This document shows positions 1 to 7,769 of a stretch of DNA of 19,366 nucleotides, piece after piece. The notes below the pieces were generated by a model, which saw only the letters and a list, made by a program, of their open reading frames with translations, had not been told where the DNA came from and did not search any database. A program made the position numbers and the translations under genes. Each line of letters begins with the position of its first letter. Within the stretch, counting starts at the first letter, position 1. Source of the stretch: an uncultured Solobacterium sp. (GTDB taxonomy: Bacteria; Bacillota_I; Bacilli_A; Erysipelotrichales; Erysipelotrichaceae); NCBI GenBank assembly GCA_905235315.1, contig CAJOLG010000008.1, forward strand, positions 1 through 19,366, written 5' to 3'.

Positions 1-122
1 CCGTCAAACATGAAGGCATTGACGATATCCGCAAAGATATCGTTGTTTTCAATCAGCTGCTTTGCGTGCAGATCTCCGGTCTTATTGGGTGTTTCATGCG
101 TTGTATGCAGTTCTTTTTTCAT
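1..122 (-). CDS. Partial 5' end of a gene, possibly Rpn-family nuclease / putative transposase
   Basis: Only the first 40 codons are present; the gene runs off the left edge. The ATG is at 122-120, and an in-frame TAG lies 9 codons upstream, so this is the only ATG start. A purine-rich AGGGAGGA lies about 19 nt upstream, which is rather far for a ribosome binding site. The N-terminus is hydrophilic and leads into a segment reading LIENNDIFADIVNAFMFDG. That pattern (a short leader, then NxxFADxxNxxxFxG) resembles the start of Rpn-type PD-(D/E)XK recombination-promoting nucleases or putative transposases common in Erysipelotrichia and Lachnospiraceae. The catalytic part is outside the window, so the family call rests on this one segment and could be wrong. 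That an open frame with a start exists is better supported than its identity. Confidence 0.45.
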   Translation of the reverse strand, partial: MKKELHTTHETPNKTGDLHAKQLIENNDIFADIVNAFMFD

Positions 123-402
123 ATCCGCGCTGGTGTTCTTTCCTCCCTACACATTCCTTATTTCCTTCAAAATCGGAAATCCCCGCGGAAATTCGAAAAA
201 TTTTTATTCCGACTGGCTCACTCTTCAGCCTGTCATACGGAGGCATTCCTGTTTCGCTCCTGTGCATTACCCTCACTGATTTCCCGGCTGAAAACACCAT
301 GATTTTCCTGTCCCTGCAGAAAAATGATCTGCCGGAACAGATCATTCACTGTAAGTTTGTATGAAGCCGTTGTTCTGATTTTTGCGTACCGCAGGCCGCA
401 TT
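123..402. other. Intergenic region with a perfect inverted repeat and no convincing gene
   Basis: About 280 bases separate the VWA-gene terminator from the partial gene at the left edge. Short open frames exist on both strands, but none has a good ribosome binding site or recognisable protein. The stretch holds a perfect 9-bp inverted repeat (323-346, listed separately) and a weaker hairpin near 207-236 (GACTGGCT / AGCCTGTC arms with one mismatch) followed by an A/T-rich block. No clear -35/-10 pair for the left-edge gene was found. Confidence 0.5.
316..346 (-). terminator. Perfect 9-bp inverted repeat followed by T-run on the minus strand (second terminator or operator)
   Basis: The arms AATGATCTG (323-331) and CAGATCATT (338-346) are perfect inverted repeats around a 6-base loop. 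Read on the minus strand, the second arm ends in TT and runs into TTTC, giving an ATTTTTC tract, as expected of an intrinsic terminator. It lies about 60 nt beyond the VWA-gene terminator, so it could be a back-up terminator or could insulate the left-edge gene. A protein-binding operator is an alternative. Confidence 0.5.
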
Positions 403-433
403 ATAAAAGGAGGCATTGTTTCTTTGCCTCCTT
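403..433 (-). terminator. Intrinsic terminator of the VWA surface-protein gene
   Basis: On the minus strand, the arm AAGGAGGCA (+ strand 425-433), a 9-base loop and the arm TGCCTCCTT (+ strand 407-415) form a perfect 9-bp stem that continues into TTAT, so the U-tract reads CTTTTAT. It starts 22 nt after the TGA of the VWA gene, a classic position. Confidence 0.85.
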
Positions 434-455
434 CAAATGGGTCTTATTTCAAAAC

Positions 456-2810
456 TCAGTGTTCTCTCAGTAAATATGCGGCCGCAATCCCAAGAAGATC
501 AGAAATCAGGAATGTGATGAGACTTCCCATCAGCCCTTTATCCGATGTATTCGGGATTGAACGTACGCTGTGGAACTTCCCGTTATTATCGATGAATCCC
601 GGCTGGCAGGCCTTTGCGTCTTCATTCCATGCATAGTTGGATGGATATCCGGCCATCTGGCATGTGACCACATTGTCCGGCGTGGGCGTCGGCTTCGGTG
701 TCGAACTGCCGGAAGGAGCAGGCGTCGGTGTAGGTGCAGGAGTCGGTGTGGGGGTTGGAGTTGGCTGAGATTCTTTATACGTCACTTTTGGAATTTCAAA
801 CTCAAACGTACCGGTCGTCTGATCGGATGATATATAATCCAAAACCGCACTTATGTTCGTATCATATATTCCGCTCGGAGAGCCGTCATTCAAACGCAGT
901 TTATAAGACAGCGTCAGCGGATTTGCATTTTCAATCGGAACATTGATTGCCCAGCTGAACGCATTCTCATCCGGATTATATGTTACGGAATAGTCTTCCC
1001 CGAACGTCCAGGTGTTTCCGTCTTGCGTTCCCTCAATCTTTTTACCATTTACCGTCAATACGAATGTGTCGTTTCCGTTTTCAACTAACGTAAAATCCGA
1101 AGGGATTTTATCCGTTACGGTTCCCTCGCTGACCATATACAGGATGTCTTCTCTGATCGAATCAAACATCTTTTTAAGCGAGTCGGCGTCACTGATATCT
1201 GCTGAGAATTCACTGTTTTCAGGCAGCCATTCATTAAAACTCTTGGCGATTTCCAGCCCTGAACCGCCGCCCCATCCGTTATAAATAACAGATGCACAAT
1301 GATAACTTTTCTGCATTTCTGTCCATAAATGTCCGGTCAGATATAATGCCTTCTGCAGTCCATCCGGATGCAGTTGATAGAAATCCGGATTAACTGTTTC
1401 TGTATATTTGTAATTGCCGTCTTCATCCTCCTCAACGGTATACGGATTTGCCTGCAGCCATATAAGATCACTCCAATCGGAATTCGGAGTAAATTCATAA
1501 TACTTTTTATGAAGCAAATAGGTGTATTGGCTGCCGTTCGTTACATCATGGGTGACAACTTTGCCCTCAGCGGCTGTGGCTCCCTTATATGCATACTTTG
1601 CAATGTAATCGTATTTCGTGGCGTTTGATAATTCTTCATTATTACTGGCATACAGTTTTGCATAATCCCCCGTATAGAAATTGCCGGTTTTTTCGAAATA
1701 TTCATCAAAACTCAACGATTTAAAACTTTCTTCTTCCTTGAAGAAGTTCACACCATCAAAAAACCGATATGCGCTTTTACTGTAAGCAATTGTCGTCTGG
1801 CCCAGAGCAGGCTGCGGATAAACACGTTTGGACGCCATGTACTGCCCGTAAACCGATGTGGGGACATCATTCTCGTCATTCCAAATATATGTTTTTCCGT
1901 CCAGCAGCATAATCACATACTTATGATCATCTTCTACTGCGGTATCTTCTTTCAGCCAGTCATTTGCCATGTCCAGGCCGCCATGCATGTTTGTCCCGGA
2001 ACTTAGTTCTTTCAGATCTTTTTCCGTATAGTTGAGTCCGTCTTTAATTGCCGCGGCTGTCGCTTCGCTGTAATTAACCAGTTTGCTGTAGGTACTGTCC
2101 GATGAAAGAGCAATGGTATCAAACGCCACACCTCTGCACTTTATAACGCCGATTTTCAGATCTGCATTTTTTTCAATCAGCGAATTAAACAACGGCAATG
2201 CGTACTCTGTGAAATCCACATTACTGTTCGCCGTAGATGTAGAAGAGTCCATCACAAAGACAATGTCGTATTTGTTTTTATATTCGCCGGAAGGCAGTTT
2301 TAATGTGACGGTGGTTTCCCGGTTATTCGGTGTCAGTTCTGTCGGAGATGCGGTCTTCGAGCCGCTGACATCCGGGGTTTGTGCGGATACGCCTGCCTCC
2401 GGCAGTAATGCCGCACCATTAAAGCTGTCTTCTTCCGCCGCAGGCGCCGCTTTCAGCATAGGCGCTGCCGCAGCAGGCACCTCAGCGTTCTCTGCTTCCG
2501 CGTTTTCTTCCAGAGCCGGATTCTCTGCAGGTGCAGTCTCCTGTTCCTCCGGCAGTTCCGTTGTCTCAGAAGCGGACGAATCCGTTTCTTCCGTTTCTGC
2601 ATCCGAATCCGAATCAGCGTCTTCGTCTTCGCTCTCAGCCGCCGGCTCCAATGATTCATTCTCTGATGCAGGTTCTGTAATTCCCTCTGTGTCCTGCCCG
2701 CTTTCTGCTGTAAGAACTGCTGTGCCGCTGACGCTCATCAGAAGCACTGCCATCAATACAGCAGTGATGCGGCGCATTCTTACGATCATGTTGTTGTTTC
2801 GCATACGCAC
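456..2810 (-). CDS. Secreted, wall-anchored von Willebrand factor A domain surface protein
   Basis: A 784-residue predicted surface adhesin. Residues 1-35 are a signal peptide (Arg-rich start, hydrophobic core 15-34, likely cut after A35). Residues 36-160 are an acidic Ala/Glu/Ser-rich linker. The VWA domain starts near 180 with a MIDAS motif (D188-x-S190-x-S192), a second MIDAS Thr in SGTNMHGGL (T273) and a third Asp in LLDG (D304). It carries a large insertion (about 310-500) and ends near 560. Residues 562-680 resemble the beta-sandwich found after VWA domains in Firmicute pilin-like adhesins. A Pro-Thr stalk (682-712) leads to a segment with two cysteines (C717, C735), then IPNTSD (752-757), a hydrophobic helix (761-780) and a terminal Arg: an LPXTG-like sorting tail with a non-standard motif. 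The GTG start at 2810 is chosen because AAAGGAG lies 10 nt upstream; ATG at 2804 is the alternative. It has its own promoter and terminator. The gene looks more AT-rich than its neighbours. The ligand is unknown. Confidence 0.88.
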   Translation of the reverse strand: MRMRNNNMIVRMRRITAVLMAVLLMSVSGTAVLTAESGQDTEGITEPASENESLEPAAESEDEDADSDSDAETEETDSSASETTELPEEQETAPAENPALEENAEAENAEVPAAAAPMLKAAPAAEEDSFNGAALLPEAGVSAQTPDVSGSKTASPTELTPNNRETTVTLKLPSGEYKNKYDIVFVMDSSTSTANSNVDFTEYALPLFNSLIEKNADLKIGVIKCRGVAFDTIALSSDSTYSKLVNYSEATAAAIKDGLNYTEKDLKELSSGTNMHGGLDMANDWLKEDTAVEDDHKYVIMLLDGKTYIWNDENDVPTSVYGQYMASKRVYPQPALGQTTIAYSKSAYRFFDGVNFFKEEESFKSLSFDEYFEKTGNFYTGDYAKLYASNNEELSNATKYDYIAKYAYKGATAAEGKVVTHDVTNGSQYTYLLHKKYYEFTPNSDWSDLIWLQANPYTVEEDEDGNYKYTETVNPDFYQLHPDGLQKALYLTGHLWTEMQKSYHCASVIYNGWGGGSGLEIAKSFNEWLPENSEFSADISDADSLKKMFDSIREDILYMVSEGTVTDKIPSDFTLVENGNDTFVLTVNGKKIEGTQDGNTWTFGEDYSVTYNPDENAFSWAINVPIENANPLTLSYKLRLNDGSPSGIYDTNISAVLDYISSDQTTGTFEFEIPKVTYKESQPTPTPTPTPAPTPTPAPSGSSTPKPTPTPDNVVTCQMAGYPSNYAWNEDAKACQPGFIDNNGKFHSVRSIPNTSDKGLMGSLITFLISDLLGIAAAYLLREH
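675..767 (-). repeat. Pro-Thr low-complexity coding repeat (wall-spanning stalk)
   Basis: Codons for residues 682-712 of the VWA protein repeat the dipeptides PT and PA, interrupted by a short Gly-Ser-Ser break. The DNA shows a matching near-tandem GGTGT/GGAGT pattern. Such Pro-Thr stretches usually form an extended stalk through the cell wall, and their length can vary between strains by slippage. Confidence 0.8.
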
Positions 2811-2827
2811 TGTTGTCCCTCTCCTTT

Positions 2828-2844
2828 GAAGTATAGGTTACTTC
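2828..2844 (-). promoter_or_regulatory. Short inverted repeat in the VWA-gene leader
   Basis: GAAGTA (2839-2844 on the minus strand) and TACTTC (2828-2833) are perfect 6-bp arms around 5 bases. They sit between the predicted transcription start (about 2845) and the ribosome binding site. This could be an operator or a 5' mRNA hairpin that stabilises or regulates the message; it could also be chance. Confidence 0.35.
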
Positions 2845-2851
2845 ACAGTTA

Positions 2852-2857
2852 ATTATA
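2852..2857 (-). promoter_or_regulatory. -10 box of the VWA surface-protein gene
   Basis: A perfect TATAAT on the minus strand lies 41 nt upstream of the GTG start, in an A/T-rich region just after the atp terminator. No good -35 hexamer is visible at 16-18 nt spacing (best is AAACAT). The promoter may therefore need an activator, or be weak. Confidence 0.55.
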
Positions 2858-2980
2858 CCTGAATTAACAGACGAATGTTTGTTTTTTCACAACGTTTGCG
2901 ACATTTTTTTGTACATTCAGGTGCTGGATTACAAGGGGTACGGTATGTTCCGCAGAATACGGATTGATTCTCCCGCCCAC

Positions 2981-3036
2981 AAAGAAAAGGACCGCATGAC
3001 CTCCCGTTGCCGCGAAGGTTCTGCAATCCCTTTTTT
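2981..3036 (-). terminator. Long intrinsic terminator after atpC (end of the atp operon)
   Basis: On the minus strand, GGATTGCAGAACC (3029-3017) pairs with GGTCATGCGGTCC (3001-2989) in 11 of 13 positions, two of them G-T, around a 15-base loop. An A-run precedes the stem and TTTTCTTT follows it, extending the pairing. It begins 22 nt after the atpC stop. The mirror T-run (TTTTTT, 3031-3036) means it could also stop transcription from the other direction. Confidence 0.75.
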
Positions 3037-3051
3037 CCTGATTTTCCGGAA

Positions 3052-3450
3052 TCAGTGTCCTGATACACTGAGCCGGTTGAGCGCCCGGGCGATCGCCAGC
3101 TGGGCACGTTTCACATCAAGGTTTTCATTTCCGGTCTGAAGCCGGTTCTGCGCACGTTCCAATGCGGCCTTTGCCCGCTCGTAATCAATCTCATCACTGC
3201 GTTCAATCGCATCCGTCAGGATCTCCGCAAGGTTATCGCGGAAATACAGGAGACCCCCTGACACTGCGAAGAGTTCCCGTTTACCCGCTTCCTCACAGGT
3301 CATCTTTCCGATTTTCAGGGAAGTGACGAGCGGCATATGGTTCGGAAGAATCCCCCGGTCTCCGTCCGTGGACTGAAAATTCAGATACGGGGTATCGAAC
3401 TCTTTATAGATTCCTTCCGGGGTGATGACCCGGAGATGGATCTCACTCAT
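3052..3450 (-). CDS. atpC: ATP synthase F1 subunit epsilon
   Basis: A 132-residue epsilon subunit of the F1 sector, the central-stalk protein that couples rotation to gamma and can inhibit ATP hydrolysis. The N-terminal beta-barrel is plain (LRVITPEGIYKEF, then DGDRGILPNHMPLV near 29-43 and FAVSGGLLYFRDN near 61-73). The C-terminal two-helix hairpin follows (about 88-125, rich in Arg, Ala and Glu). Length is normal. The ATG overlaps the atpD stop as ATGA, which suggests translational coupling. It is the last gene of the operon and is followed by a terminator. Confidence 0.96.
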   Translation of the reverse strand: MSEIHLRVITPEGIYKEFDTPYLNFQSTDGDRGILPNHMPLVTSLKIGKMTCEEAGKRELFAVSGGLLYFRDNLAEILTDAIERSDEIDYERAKAALERAQNRLQTGNENLDVKRAQLAIARALNRLSVSGH

Positions 3451-4841
3451 TTGAGGCTCTCTGCCTTGGCGACGACATCTTCGATCGTGCCGACGCTCAT
3501 GAACGCAGCCTCCGGAAGATCATCATATTTGCCGTCCAGAATCTCCCGGAAGGAACGAACGGTATCCTTGACCGGTACATACTTGCCGGGCAGGCCGCTG
3601 AACTGTTCCGCAACCGCGAACGGCTGAGACAGGAAGTTCCGGATTCTTCTTGCCCGGTTGACGATCTTGCGGTCTTCTTCACCGAGTTCATCCATACCGA
3701 GAATGGCAATGATATCCTGGAGCTCTTTATATCTCTGCAGAATCTGCTGTACCTGGCGGGCAACCTGGTAATGCTCTTCGCCGATGATCAGCGGATCCAG
3801 GTTACGGGAACCGGATCCGAGCGGATCCACCGCCGGGTAAATACCGAGCGCTGCGATACCGCGGTCAAGAACGGTCTTGGCGTCAAGGTGAGAGAAGGCC
3901 GTCGCCGGAGCCGGGTCGGTCAGGTCATCGGCAGGGACATAGATTGCCTGCACGGACGTGATCGAACCGTCATCGGTGGAAGTGATACGCTCCTGGAGCT
4001 GGCCCATTTCCGTTGCCAGGGTGGGCTGGTAACCGACGGCACTCGGCATCCGGCCGAGCAGCGCGGAAACTTCCGAACCAGCCTGGGTGAAGCGGAAGAT
4101 GTTGTCAATAAACAGAAGGACATCCTGGTGCTCCTTGTCACGGAAGTATTCCGCCATGGTAAGCGCAGAGAGCGCTACCCGCATACGGGCACCCGGAGAT
4201 TCATTCATCTGTCCGTAGGTAAGTACCGTGTTCTTAAGAACGCCGGACTCCTTCATTTCAAAGTACATGTCGTTTCCTTCGCGGGTACGTTCTCCGACAC
4301 CCGCAACGACAGAACGTCCGCCGTGCTCAATCGCAATGTTGTGGATCAGCTCCTGCATCAGAACGGTTTTTCCGACACCGGCACCGCCGAAGAGACCAAC
4401 CTTGCCGCCCTTGTTGTAGGGGCAGAGCAGGTCAATGACCTTAATGCCGGTTTCGAGGATCTCCGTTGAGGTCTGCTGCTGGGCAAACGTCGGAGCTTCC
4501 CGGTGGATCGGCATCTGCACTTTGGCATTCACTTCTCCAAGACCGTCAATCGGTTCGCCAAGCACGTTGAACATGCGGCCGAGTACCTCTTCGCCGACCG
4601 GCACCGTGATCGGTGCTCCGGTATCGATACAGTCCATCCCGCGGACAAGGCCGTCGGTGCTGCTCATCGCAATACAGCGGACAATATCATCGCCGACATG
4701 CTGGGCTGCTTCAACAGTCATCTGTTTTCCGTCCGGAAACGTGATATGAATCGCGCTGCGGATCGAAGGGAGATGATCCGATGTAAACCGGATATCAACG
4801 ACCGGTCCGATGACCTGTACAATTTTTCCTGTTTCACTCAT
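3447..4841 (-). CDS. atpD: ATP synthase F1 subunit beta (catalytic)
   Basis: A 464-residue catalytic beta subunit. The Walker A motif GGAGVGKT is at 152-159, the catalytic Glu is E184 in GERTREGND, and Walker B VLLFIDN ends at D246. The conserved FTQAGSEVSALLGRMPSAVG and TDPAPATAFSHLDA blocks are also present, and the length is normal. It binds and turns over ATP at the alpha/beta interface. The start is supported by AGGAG about 10 nt upstream in the 18-nt gap after atpG, and the stop overlaps atpC by 4 nt. Nothing is unusual. Confidence 0.98.
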   Translation of the reverse strand: MSETGKIVQVIGPVVDIRFTSDHLPSIRSAIHITFPDGKQMTVEAAQHVGDDIVRCIAMSSTDGLVRGMDCIDTGAPITVPVGEEVLGRMFNVLGEPIDGLGEVNAKVQMPIHREAPTFAQQQTSTEILETGIKVIDLLCPYNKGGKVGLFGGAGVGKTVLMQELIHNIAIEHGGRSVVAGVGERTREGNDMYFEMKESGVLKNTVLTYGQMNESPGARMRVALSALTMAEYFRDKEHQDVLLFIDNIFRFTQAGSEVSALLGRMPSAVGYQPTLATEMGQLQERITSTDDGSITSVQAIYVPADDLTDPAPATAFSHLDAKTVLDRGIAALGIYPAVDPLGSGSRNLDPLIIGEEHYQVARQVQQILQRYKELQDIIAILGMDELGEEDRKIVNRARRIRNFLSQPFAVAEQFSGLPGKYVPVKDTVRSFREILDGKYDDLPEAAFMSVGTIEDVVAKAESLK

Positions 4842-4859
4842 AACGGTAGTCTCCTAATC

Positions 4860-5705
4860 TCAGACCGCCTCGGAGCCGCCGACAATTTCGGTGATCTCCT
4901 GGGTGATTGCGGCCTGTCTTGCCTTGTTGTATTCCAGCAGCAGTTCACTGCTGAGTTCATCTGCGTTGTCGGTTGCGGTTTTCATCGCCATGCGGCGGCT
5001 TCCCTGTTCACTGGTGGTGGATTCCATCCACGCACTGTAGACCATGTCCGCCAGCATCATGGGCATGATGGAATTGAGAATCGACTCCGCATCCGGTTCA
5101 AAGAGCGTCTCCGCCTGCGGTCCTTCCTTCGGCTCCTGCTCTTCGACCTCACACGGCAGAAGCTGAAGTACTTCCGGCTGGAAGGACATCGTATTTACAA
5201 ACCGCGTGCGGATCAGCTGGAGACCGCCGGTCTCATGACTGAAATACATCTCAATCGCTGCCTGGATATGTTCCCGGATGGACTGGGGTGTCACCTGATC
5301 GGAAGATACCGGCTCCTTGTTCAGAAGATTCCAGCCGTCTTCCTGCATGGTGTGGTACAGGGAGGTGCCCACCAGGAAGATGGGATCCTCTTTGGTGAGA
5401 TTCTCCTTTACATACCGCAGGATATTCATGTTATACGCGCCGCATAATCCCATATCGCTGCAGAAGACAACGCTTACTTTGACTTCGCTGGTTCCGGGCC
5501 TCAGATACGGACTGTCAATGCCCGGATTGTTCGCAACGATTTCATTGACGGTCTCCCGCAGACGCATCGCATATTCCCGGTTTGCCTCCATCGCTGCCCG
5601 CTGACGGAACAGCTTCGCGTTGGCGATCATTTCCATCGCCTTCGTGATCTTGCGGGTGGAGTTTACCGAGCGGATCCGGGTGCGCAGTGCCTGCATCGAC
5701 TGCAT
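4860..5705 (-). CDS. atpG: ATP synthase F1 subunit gamma
   Basis: A 281-residue gamma subunit, the rotating central shaft. The N-terminal helix contains the family signature (LRTRIRSVNSTRKITKAMEM, about 7-26). The C-terminal helix ends ARQAAITQEITEIVGG, and the middle Rossmann-like part includes VVFCSDMGLCGAYN. An acidic stretch near 188-206 (EEQEPKEGPQAE) is a variable loop. The ATG is 1 nt after the atpA stop, with AAAGGGAG upstream. Confidence 0.97.
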   Translation of the reverse strand: MQSMQALRTRIRSVNSTRKITKAMEMIANAKLFRQRAAMEANREYAMRLRETVNEIVANNPGIDSPYLRPGTSEVKVSVVFCSDMGLCGAYNMNILRYVKENLTKEDPIFLVGTSLYHTMQEDGWNLLNKEPVSSDQVTPQSIREHIQAAIEMYFSHETGGLQLIRTRFVNTMSFQPEVLQLLPCEVEEQEPKEGPQAETLFEPDAESILNSIMPMMLADMVYSAWMESTTSEQGSRRMAMKTATDNADELSSELLLEYNKARQAAITQEITEIVGGSEAV

Positions 5706-5706
5706 A

Positions 5707-7230
5707 CTATTCTCCCTTTACCAGGCGGTAATGTTCGAGAACCGCAGTCATGGCTTCTTTGATTCTGGCATCCAGTTCGTCACTGATTGCGCCGGTCTGT
5801 TCGATCTCGTCCAGAATACCGGAATACTCTTCCCGGAACTGCCGGTGCATCAGTTTTTCAAACTCTGCCGTATCTTCCACCGGTACCTGATCAATGTATC
5901 CGTTCTTTGCGGCATACAGGGTCAGGGCCTGTTCCGATACGCTCATCGGCTGGTACTGCGGCTGCTTGAGGAGCTCTGTCAGCCGGGTGCCGTGGTCGAT
6001 GATCTTCTTGGTGGTCGGATCAAGGTCGGAGCCGAACTGCGCAAACGCCAGCATCTCATGATACTGCGCAAGATCCAGCTTCAGGGAAGAAGATACCTTC
6101 TTCATCGCCTTGGTCTGGGCATGCGAGCCGACACGCGAAACGGAAAGACCGGAGTCAACCGCCGGGCGGATACCGGAAGCGAACAGGTCGGTCTGTAAGA
6201 AGATCTGTCCGTCGGTAATGGAAATAACATTGGTCGGAATATATGCCGAGATATCTCCGGCCTGGGTTTCAATAATCGGCAGTGCGGTCAGAGAACCGCC
6301 GCCGAGTTCATCACTGAGCTTCGCCGCCCGCTCCAGAAGACGGGAATGGAGATAGAAGACATCACCCGGGTAAGCTTCACGTCCCGGAGGTCTCCGCAGC
6401 AGGAGGGACATTGTACGGTATGCGACCGCATGCTTGGACAGATCATCATATACGATGAGAACATCCTTGCCCTGTTCCATCCACTCTTCGCCGATGGCGC
6501 ATCCGGCATACGGCGCAAGATACTGCTGGGGAGCAGATTCGGAAGCCGACGCATTGACGATGGTGGTATATTCCATCGCATCGTTTTCCCGCAGCTTCTG
6601 CACAAGACGGGCAACCGTAGATTCCTTCTGGCCGATCGCCACATAGATGCAGTTCACGTTCTTGCCCTTCTGGTTGATGATCGTATCGATCGCGATCGCG
6701 GTCTTGCCGGTCTCACGGTCGCCGATAATCAGCTCACGCTGGCCCTTTCCGATGGGGATCATACTGTCGATGATCTTAAGGCCGGTCATCAGCGGCTGGT
6801 TGACGCCCTTGCGGGTCATAACACCCGGCGCAACCCGCTCTACCGGACGGGTTTTGGTATATTCAATCGGTCCCCGGTTGTCGATCGGCATGCCGAGGGC
6901 ATTTACCACTCTTCCCAGCATTCCGTCTCCGACCGGCACCTCCACGATCCGTCCGGTGCGGCGTACTTCATCCCCCTCGCGGATCTGGGTGTCATCACCG
7001 AGCAGAACGACACCGATATGGTCTTCTTCCAGGTTGAGCACCATACCGAAAACGCCGTGCGGGAGTTCAAGCAGCTCGCCGCTCATGGCCTGATCGATTC
7101 CCTGGACCATCGCGATTCCATCACCGGTAGAGATGACGTAACCGACATCATCCGAATGGATCTTCTGATCATAGTTTTTAATCTGTTCCTTGATCAAGGA
7201 ACTGATCTCTTCCGGTCTGATCTGTTTCAT
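5707..7230 (-). CDS. atpA: ATP synthase F1 subunit alpha
   Basis: A 507-residue alpha subunit, holding the non-catalytic nucleotide sites. Walker A is GDRETGKT (170-177). The arginine that completes the catalytic site is R366 in SGLSVSRVGSHAQ. The GDGIAMVQG beta-barrel motif and the PPGREAYPGDVFYLHSRLLERAAK block are present. Length is normal. The ATG overlaps the atpH stop by 4 nt, with a strong GAGGAGG 7 nt upstream inside atpH. Confidence 0.98.
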   Translation of the reverse strand: MKQIRPEEISSLIKEQIKNYDQKIHSDDVGYVISTGDGIAMVQGIDQAMSGELLELPHGVFGMVLNLEEDHIGVVLLGDDTQIREGDEVRRTGRIVEVPVGDGMLGRVVNALGMPIDNRGPIEYTKTRPVERVAPGVMTRKGVNQPLMTGLKIIDSMIPIGKGQRELIIGDRETGKTAIAIDTIINQKGKNVNCIYVAIGQKESTVARLVQKLRENDAMEYTTIVNASASESAPQQYLAPYAGCAIGEEWMEQGKDVLIVYDDLSKHAVAYRTMSLLLRRPPGREAYPGDVFYLHSRLLERAAKLSDELGGGSLTALPIIETQAGDISAYIPTNVISITDGQIFLQTDLFASGIRPAVDSGLSVSRVGSHAQTKAMKKVSSSLKLDLAQYHEMLAFAQFGSDLDPTTKKIIDHGTRLTELLKQPQYQPMSVSEQALTLYAAKNGYIDQVPVEDTAEFEKLMHRQFREEYSGILDEIEQTGAISDELDARIKEAMTAVLEHYRLVKGE

Positions 7231-7769
7231 ATGTTCCCTCCTCTCAGGAGTGTTTCCTTCATTTCTTCAATCTGCCGCGCCACCGATACATCGGTCACGG
7301 TTGATCCGGCAGTTACTTTAATCCCGGCAATCAGGCGCTCATCGATCCTGTTGATGAGGTGTACCTGTTTTCCGGTTTTTGTCTCAAGCGCTTTGCGGAT
7401 CCGATCCATCTGTGCTTCATCCAGCTTCCGTGCACTGGTAACCGTTGCGGTCTCTATGCCGAGGTCTTCATTCGCTTTTTCAATAAATTCCTCGAGAATA
7501 GGGCCCAGATAATACATCCGGTCTTTATCAACCAGAAGCTTGAGAAAATTCACGGTTTCCTGCGTGAATGACGCAAAACAGCGGGAGATCAGTTCTTTCT
7601 TCTCTTCCCGGCTGATCTGCACCGCACGGAAAAATCCGGAAAGGTCCGGATTTGTCTGAACCTCCTTAAGGATTATTTCAGCCTCTTCCTTCCGCTCCGC
7701 AACCTGATCATTTTCTTTTGACAGCTCAAACAGCGCTTCGGCGTAGCGGCCCGCAATCTCATTCGCCAT
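7227..7769 (-). CDS. atpH: ATP synthase F1 subunit delta
   Basis: A 180-residue delta subunit (OSCP family) that ties the peripheral stalk to the top of F1. It starts ANEIAGRYAEALFELSKE, the usual opening of the six-helix domain, and ends with the typical beta-rich tail (LINRIDERLIAGIKVTAGSTVTDVSVARQIEEMKETL). The start lies 11 nt inside atpF, with AAAGGAAG 7 nt before the ATG. Confidence 0.96.
   Translation of the reverse strand: MANEIAGRYAEALFELSKENDQVAERKEEAEIILKEVQTNPDLSGFFRAVQISREEKKELISRCFASFTQETVNFLKLLVDKDRMYYLGPILEEFIEKANEDLGIETATVTSARKLDEAQMDRIRKALETKTGKQVHLINRIDERLIAGIKVTAGSTVTDVSVARQIEEMKETLLRGGNI

Noticed and set aside
94..345. Minus-strand 83-codon open frame upstream of the left-edge gene
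   Set aside because: It overlaps the better-supported ATG 122 gene in another frame, crosses the hairpin at 323-346 and resembles no protein I know.
2113..2829. Plus-strand Ser/Ala-rich open frame (238 codons) opposite the VWA gene
   Set aside because: It is the mirror of the Glu/Ala/Asp-rich linker and signal peptide codons; it lacks a ribosome binding site and any domain.
3035..3053. CTGATT-TTCCGG-AATCAG hairpin at the atpC stop
   Set aside because: It lacks a T-run on the minus strand; the longer hairpin at 2981-3036 is a better terminator.
4830..4845. parS-like half site (TGTTTCAC) at the start of atpD
   Set aside because: Only about 11 of 16 positions match TGTTTCACGTGAAACA, and the second half is not palindromic. 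It is explained by the codons M-S-E-T-G of AtpD.
6346..7512. Long plus-strand open frame (388 codons) opposite atpA/atpH
   Set aside because: It is antisense to well-supported genes, has no recognisable domain and follows the codon pattern of the opposite strand. The same applies to 3771-4469, 4503-5447, 12911-14020 and 17066-17965.
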